From contig OX155973.1 in NCBI GenBank assembly GCA_944548615.1, positions 19,755,543 to 19,819,542 of the forward strand: a stretch of DNA of 64,000 bases, given 5' to 3'. The DNA is from Micropterix aruncella. Taxonomy: Eukaryota > Arthropoda > Insecta > Lepidoptera > Micropterigidae. This document shows positions 57,630 through 64,000 of this stretch, in pieces. The translations under genes were made by a program, and so were the position numbers. Under the pieces are notes generated by a model. That model saw nothing but the letters and a program-made list of their open reading frames with translations. It was not told where the DNA came from and ran no database searches. How positions within the stretch are numbered: the first letter of the stretch is position 1; each line of letters opens with the position of its first letter.

Positions 57630-58169
57630 TCTATATATACAAAACAAAGTCGGGTTTGTTGGAACACTTATAACTCGAGAATGGCTTAACCGATTTTCGT
57701 GGTTTTTTATTTGTTGTATTTGTCTCCGTCCCGATTAGCAGAATAACTATTTAAAACATTGGAAAATTGACGAACAAATAAAATAGAAGAAAAAACATTC
57801 TCCCATACAAAATGTTCATGAGTTTCGTAACTGTCAAACATTTAATGTTCATCCCGTCGATACGGTAAACTCTCCCTCAAATTAAAGAACGTATTTTAAA
57901 TAAGGGTTTCGAATCGACAACATACACAATATTCAGATAATTGCGTATTTTAGATTTTTAAAAATGTAGAATAATGTCAGTAATGAAAAAGTATTGACAT
58001 ATGTATATATACATTGGTTATCAAATATTTATACGTGTATTCAGAAATTTATTTTTTATAAACTAAGGAAAATATATCAAGCTACTTAAAATCATAAATT
58101 AAGTTCAGTTAATCTGTAACACGACATTCATTGACTGTTAGGAGTACGAAGTTCGCCGGGTCAGCTAGT
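57630..58169 (+). mobile_element. Helitron-like non-autonomous element
   Basis: It begins TCTATATATACAAAAC and ends 'gttcgccgggtcagctagt', with the 3' CTAGT end preceded by a short GC-rich possible hairpin. The phrase 'cacttataactcgagaatgg cttaaccgatttt' near the start is familiar from lepidopteran repeats of this type. No Rep/helicase coding. Termini fit Helitrons only loosely, so an RTE/SINE-type repeat is an alternative. Confidence 0.45.
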
Positions 58170-58384
58170 TAAATATATTTATAATAGACATATTTATAGA
58201 GCTACGAATTCTAACTAACGCAACCACTTTCGTCTTATTCTGTACACGTACCAACGAGTAATAAGGAAACGAAAGCCTTGTAAGCTTCAATTTTTAGCTC
58301 AAACTGCGACGTGTGTCATAGGTGCATGGCTGCAGAGGCCCTGACTAATGGCTACTTTGCTCTACTCAACGATATACAGGGTGA

Positions 58385-58733
58385 GGTTTTTATTAGTGAC
58401 ATCCTTGTATTGGGTGAATCAGTACGAGCAATTAAGCATCTTTTGATTTAAAAAAATGGGAAAAACAATTTAAAAATTGAAAACTTTGAGAAGGTTTTTG
58501 TTTTGCGAAATAGTATCAAAATAGTAGAGCGCCTTGCGCCATCTAGCGCAATATTTTACCTACTGCTAGATGGCGCAGTGCACTTAACGCTTTTCAAGCT
58601 TTTTTCAACACATAAGATTTACAAATTTGAAAAAAAAAAACAAAAAAAAAAATCTTATCCCATTTTTTTTATTAAAAGTTGCTAACTTGCTCGTACTGAT
58701 TCGCCCACTACAAGGATGTCACTAGTAAAAAAC
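58385..58733. mobile_element. MITE family X, copy B (about 350 bp)
   Basis: TIRs of about 75 bp: 'ttagtgacatccttgtattg ggtgaatcagtacgagca' on the left and its near reverse complement on the right (to 58733). The centre has an inner inverted repeat, 'gcgccatctagcgcaatatt ttacctactgctagatggcg c'. It is better preserved than copy A at 53828-54178. Confidence 0.85.
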
Positions 58734-58739
58734 TCAACT

Positions 58740-59210
58740 GTGTAAATGAATTGCGCAAGACACGTAGTTACAGAGTTACAGTCATCACCGAGGCGACATG
58801 TCTTCTATGCATGCCGTTGTATTAAGTGACCCCCCCTCCCCCCTGGTTACCGTACTGAAACACTTTTCCCGTCAAAATTTTCAGGGCAAGTGCTCGTGTG
58901 TGTATTTTTAGATACCAAGCTATTGTGCGCCTATTGATACAGGTGCGTAAAGTCCCGAATGGCGTGGCGGGGGCCCCTCCGACGTTATCACTGAGCGTAA
59001 CCCAAAAAGGCGCACGATATCGAGGCCGCAGGCAGGCGAGTTCAACGCTCGCTCTCCCTAACTGGGGCATGCGATAAGATAACATCGTACGTCTAAACGC
59101 GGACGGCCAATTGCGACAACCGAACGAGCAGTGCACCACCCTGAATCGCGTGCCAGTGGCGCTGTTGCTTCCTCTCCACTGACGTCACAGAAAAAAATAT
59201 TAGATTTTAT
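58740..59210. other. Moderately GC-rich unassigned DNA
   Basis: Frame 58822-59139 (minus, 105 aa) has no known motif. The region is GC-richer than its neighbours and contains 'ccccccctcccccctgg'. Possibly a fragment of a GC-rich retroelement or promoter. Confidence 0.25.
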
Positions 59211-59217
59211 TTAACAT

Positions 59218-60600
59218 CATTGATACAATTGTTTAGGTATGACATATATCAAATGAAATATATCAAACCGATTATAAATCAGTTATTCAAATCAGCAAAG
59301 AATGAGATACAGAAAATTACTGCAAATTACAAAAAAAAAGTTTATAATATAACAAAAAGTATTTTGTTTAACAGATTCATTGTTTAACATATATGACAGA
59401 TTCATTAATTATATATTTATTTTATTCATTCATTTTGACTTCCATTAAAACCTCACAATTGTATAGGAATGACGAAATATATCAAACCAATCGTAAATCA
59501 TTTAATCAATTCAGATTTACTCCAAAAAATTACCAATTTACAAAAAAAAACTATAAGATAGCAAATTAAATTTTGTTTAACATGATAGATTCATTGATTA
59601 TATATTTATTTATTTTTACTTTCGTTACAACCTCACAATTGTATAGGAATCACGAAATACGGGTCATATCAAACCAATTATAAATCAGTTATTCAATTCA
59701 GCAAAGAATGAAATGCAGCAAATTACTCAAAATAATTACCAATTTACAAAAAAAGGGAATTATTGCAGTATAGGAACCTTTCGCAGAAATCGAAAAAATA
59801 AAGAAATACTACTAGATTCGATCATTGTAATGCTAAATGTGACAGAAAAAATCTTCGGACGCGTAAAATTTCAAGACCAAATTTACATACAAAAAAAAAT
59901 AAGTTTTATTAAACTCAGTTTTTAAGTTAAAAAAAAAACTAATCTAACCTACCGCCAAATAGGTGTTTATGTATTATTTAAAATTAAAAAAAACTTAACT
60001 TACCGAAATGTATGTGTTTGGCGCGTTTTTGCATGCCTATATCTCGCTTATTTATTGAGACCGAATAAATATTATTGCAGATTCGGAATCAGCGTGGTGA
60101 ATATAGTCTGGTGATGTTAAAAAATCAAAAATCTAAATCAAAAAATTTACCAATTTACAAAAAAAACTGTAAGACAGCAAATTAAATTTTGTTTAACATG
60201 ACAGATTCGTTGATTATATATTCATTTTATTCATTTATTTATACTTCTATTACAACCTCACAAGTGTATAGGAATGACGAAATATATCAAATCAATCCTA
60301 AATCAGTCCTAACCCAACCAATCCTAATCAATTCAGCAAAGAATGATATACAGCAAATTACTCCAAAAATTACCAATTTACAAAAAAATATATACTATAA
60401 TATAGCAAATTAGATTTGGTTTAACCTGACAGATATATTTATTTATTTTTACTGCCATTACAAACACAGAATTGTTTAGGAATGTAGAAATATTTCAAAC
60501 CATTCCTAAATCAGTTAATCAATTCAGCAAACAATGAAATAGCCCAAATTACTCTAAATAAATACCGTTTTACAAAAAAAGACTATAATGTAACAATGAC
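59218..60600 (+). repeat. Satellite-like array of about five ~190-230-bp units, interrupted once
   Basis: Each unit contains 'caca(a)ttgtataggaat-acg', 'atatcaaacca', 'aatcagtta(t)tcaattcagcaa', 'aattac-caatttacaaaaa' and 'agcaaattaaattttgttta aca'. Starts are near 59228, 59455, 59636, 60256 and 60465. Between about 59756 and 60143 the third unit is split by ~390 bp of unrelated sequence. The unit resumes afterwards with 'ttaccaatttacaaaaa'. Confidence 0.8.
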
Positions 60601-60639
60601 CATAAAAAAGTATATTTAATTACTTGGTATGGACTATGT

Positions 60640-61380
60640 TATTTTAATAGTATTTTAAATATTAATTCATAGTATTATAACGTATAAGATTGCTCAATGC
60701 AGTACTACGAATTGGCAGCTACGATTTAAGTACTAAACGTAACGTGTAGGTAGCACTCAAAGTTTTGAAAATTTATTAATATTTTCTTATGTTCACAATG
60801 GCTGCGTTTGCGGTAAAAAAGTATGGCGGCACACTTTAGATGTCGCTCTAAACCATTGACATATAACTACTAGACCCCGTGACCAGACTGAGAATGCGTC
60901 AGCCGAATAGAAAGAGACAGCAGCATATAGTACCCCTTGCATTATTGTCTAGTCGCGCAAGCTCGGAGACACGTACATATATCACTATGGCAACGCGTAT
61001 ATATCACTATGGCAACGCTTCAACGCCATAAGTCTGCTATGCTATGGATAAACGCGCATGCGCAACTAGATAAGGATAGAGGTGGGCCCCACATTCCCCT
61101 ATCTTTTTCTATTCGATGAACGCATTCGACTCACAGCCCGCCTTCGCACTCCCGTTCTCTATTTTGTATATGGAATCCTATTCCGAAATAAAATAATAAT
61201 AGTTCTTATTATTTTAATATTATTTACAGAAACGTACGTACGTAATAATTATGTACCTAATGTTTAGATGGACTTATTATATATGGCATTCTATCTATCT
61301 GTATTACATTATCTATGTGACGTAATCAAATGTAATAGAAAATTTAATTGTGTTTGAAGTAATTTTATTGGAAATGTAAT
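60640..61380. other. Unassigned DNA; no gene supported
   Basis: Contains a local duplication 'tatatcactatggcaacgc' (60977-60996 and 60999-61018). A short frame there (60937-61119) is without motif. Confidence 0.4.
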
Positions 61381-61436
61381 TTCTATACCCAAATCGGGGT
61401 TTTGAAAATAAATACTTACTTACTTACTTACTTAAA
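61381..61436 (+). mobile_element. LINE 3' terminus with (CTTA)n tail
   Basis: 'cggggttttgaaaataaata' runs directly into five CTTA units. Short tandem tails of this kind end RTE/CR1-group LINEs. No coding sequence precedes it that I can identify. Confidence 0.5.
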
Positions 61437-61439
61437 AAA

Positions 61440-62800
61440 TGCAATAGATGGTACTAATAATTGAATGTTACTATCGTTATCATTGGTTAAATTATTGGGT
61501 TTTTGGAATAACTCGTATGAAAGCGACACAAATAATATTTAAATTCTGCCATATTTAAGAAAATGCTACATCATTTTTGGAAAATATCCATTGTAATACC
61601 ACGAAAAATTCTACACATATACTACGAATCGGCGCGGGGGGGAGGGGTTTATTACCGCGATGGGGGGGGGGGGGGATTTCTACTTGCCGGGAAGGTCTTG
61701 GGTTAACATACCGTTTTTTAATACGTCAGTAAGACATGTAATACTAATTAGATGTCGGGTTAAATGGGATTGACATGAATCAATTTGTCGCTTTATTTTA
61801 ATTTAAAAGTCATTATTTTTTCCTAGTGTAATCTTATTCGAAATATAAAATATGAAATAAATTAAAATAAATGAAATTATAATTGAATCGTATTTTATTT
61901 TTTTTTGGTTCTAATTTTACCATGATAGTTCCATTTATACCACGACTCTCGTAACAACTTTAAGCATTTTTCGACTTTATTTTAAGCCTCCAAAGAAACG
62001 CAATCAGGCTCAGATATCTTCGTGGGTTTATCAGAAATTAAAATGAATAAAATTAGTTTTTGAGACGATTTTGTATTCGCGTGTCACATAGACAGCATTT
62101 CTCGTAAGTCGTAATTAGGTACAAAGGAAGAAGAAGAACATGTTGGTCGGTCGGAAGGATGGTTGAGTTCGTTCTGGCCGCCCACCAAGTGAAATGATTA
62201 ATAATAAACGGTTGCGTTCATCGCGGCAGAATGTCTCCTGCCGCCTTGAACTCGCCACGGTGCACTGGCCCAGTTTGCGAGTCCGCTCGACACGCTCGCT
62301 CAATACTGAACGCTGCCACTAGATACGAACTAGCGATGTCGCACAGTGTTCCCTTTTATTACACGACTGCCTAACAAATAAATTAATAGTTTAAAAAAAC
62401 AAAACACAGAAAACACGCTTTTATAAATGCACGTAAAAACCACATCATTAGACCTTGAAACCTAATCGTGGTCAAAGTTCATTCCAAAACTTTTCTAACA
62501 AGTCCAAACACAGCTATGATACGATGTTCCATCATGAAGTTCCAGTTCATATCTTCCGACTCCATCATCAGATCACTTCGAGAGTACCATATTATTGTAT
62601 TGTCATCAGAACTACATACAGCTACCAATTTTCATGACGCTACGATCCTTGGAAGATGGTTAAATTAGTTACCTTAGATTCCATTACATAGTTACATACA
62701 GGTCGACTTAATAAAAGCATGTTAAAAAGGAGTGTAATGTGTTCAGGGATCATCTATGTATGTTTTTCGTTTATTTATTCCACCATAACTTCTAAACTCT
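61440..62800. other. Intergenic DNA with poly-G tract and a partial MITE end
   Basis: The shared repeat word at 61465-61500 was described at 52070. G14 occurs at 61662-61675 after a GC-rich 'gcgcgggggggagggg'. 61993-62007 matches the terminus of the MITE at 52400-52686. No gene is supported, including the short frame at 62115-62303. Confidence 0.45.
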
Positions 62801-62810
62801 TGAACCGATT

Positions 62811-63558
62811 AAGAAGTGTGTGGTATTGTTAGAATCGTTAGGTCATCCCGATTGTCATAGGACACCTTATCTGTCCAGTAAGTAATTGTCTAAATGTTCA
62901 AATGTCCAAATATCAATAAATTAACATAAATGTATCGTGTTTAGTGTCAAATGAAAGGGCTGATTGAGTACATTCCGGAAATATACATGTATCTGTATAG
63001 ATAAATATATAAACCACAAACATTTCATTAAAAAATACCGCAACAAAAATAATTATAAATACAATAGTTCACTTTCTATAACGGCAGTCGTGTTTTTTAT
63101 TCTTTTTGATATATTTACTTGTGTATCATAAACTTCCATTCTCCATACATTCCTACCGCAAAACTTATGGTCCTCAAAAAGTTAAGGAAGTTAAATGTAT
63201 TCATAATTTGGTTTTAAATTTAAAGATCGTCCGCATACATTCCTTTACAACCAGTTTAGAAGTATGTGGTATCGTTAGAATCCTTATATCATCCCGAGTG
63301 TCATAGGGCACCTTAACTGCCCAAACGTCAAGTAAGTAGTTGTTTTAATGTTCAAATATCCAAATATCAAGAAATTAACATAAATATATCGCGTTTAAGG
63401 TGAAATAAAAGGTATGATTGAGTAGAATATAGAAGGATAAATACATATACAACAAATAGTTCATAAAAAACCGTAATAAAAATAATTATAAGTAGGTACA
63501 ATAAGTCATTTCTGTAACGGCAGTCGTATTTTTTATTTTTTTAATATGTTCACTTGTT
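62811..63558 (+). repeat. Diverged tandem duplication (~445-bp period)
   Basis: 'agaagtgtgtggtattgtta gaatcgtta...' (62812-63124) is repeated from 63259 ('agaagtatgtggtatcgtta gaatcctta...') through 'taacggcagtcgtgtttttt att' / 'taacggcagtcgtatttttt att' and 'cacttgt'. Both units include 'aaattaacataaat-tatcg' and 'acaaaaataattataa'. Probably two tandem copies of a dispersed repeat. Confidence 0.8.
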
Positions 63559-63704
63559 CCCAATTATGCTGGTATCATGTCCGCTACCGAACGTTGGCGA
63601 ATGTGTTAACCGCACTACCACAGCCCTTGTCGGGCATGGATGATATAAGGAGCAATATGAATAATAGAAAGCTCAATATTCTTCACTGGTTCCTGGGGAG
63701 CTGA

Positions 63705-64000
63705 GAGCTAATGGGCCCCGTTGGAGTTGGGCACAAGGACCCATTCGTTCAGGGTCGGTCAACACCCATCCGGCGGCCTCCACGCAGAGGCAGAGCCAGA
63801 GTAGGACGCTGGCCTACGGGCCAATCTCCCCTAGGAGTCAACCTCCGCGCGCTCCTGGACGGTTGCGCACCGTGCGGCGTCAGTCAATCGATTGTGCATC
63901 GATTACTGTTTCCAGATTCCCCCGACTAACAGCCGGGGGAGTCTGGGAGCAGTAGTGTTTCCTATACAGCGGGGGGTGGTTGTTAACCTTATGGCAAATA
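63705..64000 (-). mobile_element. Second copy, inverted, of the GC-rich repeat found at 13805-14085
   Basis: 'ttcagggtcggtcaacaccc atcc', 'ggcctccacgca', 'gcgctcctggacggt', 'gcgcaccg-gcggcg', 'caatcgattgtgc', 'cgggggagtctggga' and 'cggggg-tggttg' appear in the same order as in the reverse complement of 14085-13805. Window end truncates it. A 72-residue frame (63711-63929) has no known motif. Confidence 0.7.

Noticed and set aside
61662..61675. G14 tract as a G-quadruplex regulatory element
   Set aside because: A single homopolymer in a repeat-rich intergenic stretch, mirrored by the C20 at 4113-4132; no gene nearby to regulate.
1..64000. CRISPR array, rRNA genes, prokaryotic operons
   Set aside because: No regularly spaced repeats with unique spacers, no rRNA-like text, and the overall content is that of an animal genome.

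Overview
The window looks like repeat-rich nuclear DNA of an insect, most likely a moth or butterfly. It is AT-rich, has no operons or ribosome-binding sites, and carries many decayed transposons. These include non-LTR retrotransposon fragments with (TAAAA)n or (CTTA)n tails, a SINE-like repeat ending in a 'TTCGCGTTTATAATATTA' block, a Helitron-like end ('...GGGTCAGCTAGT'), Penelope-like termini and several MITEs. I see no intact, conventional host protein-coding gene. The order assignment rests on remembered repeat families, not on a search.

The central feature is one very large LTR retrotransposon at 15379-50653 (35,275 bp). Two directly repeated 9,021-bp LTRs (15379-24399 and 41633-50653, constant offset 26,254) begin TGAGA and end TCTCA. 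I saw no difference between them in any stretch compared. Two bases after the left LTR is a TGG-initiated candidate primer-binding site, then about 11.1 kb of apparently non-coding leader. Next come gag (35565-36488) and a Ty3/gypsy-type pol (36590-40249), in the order G-patch, aspartic protease, reverse transcriptase, RNase H, integrase with GPY/F module. A further 1.4 kb without a credible env leads to the right LTR. Gag and Pol would form particles, copy the RNA and integrate the cDNA. The coding part is of ordinary size, so the giant dimensions come from the LTRs and leader.

The giant element lies inside an older minus-strand gene of the DUF7869 type. Its upstream half is at 50654-51065 and its downstream half at 14845-15378, and the two meet at a conserved motif (RGHSYL / PSDRAFG). 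Both halves carry frame breaks, so the target was probably already dead.

Left flank (1-14844): a 711-bp MITE, a hAT transposase fragment, SINE/LINE ends, a 16-bp tandem repeat, five LINE reverse-transcriptase remnants on both strands, Penelope-like inverted termini, a GC-rich promoter-like segment near 10.2-10.5 kb, and a 658-bp insertion flanked by 14-bp direct repeats. Right flank (51066-64000): a retroelement-type C-terminal nuclease-like domain (51324-51824), three MITE copies from two families, a compact Penelope-like element with a GIY-YIG-associated tail, a recombinase-SAM-like fragment in an inverted-repeat insertion, a Helitron-like piece, an interrupted ~200-bp satellite array, and a second, inverted copy of the 13.8-14.1 kb repeat.
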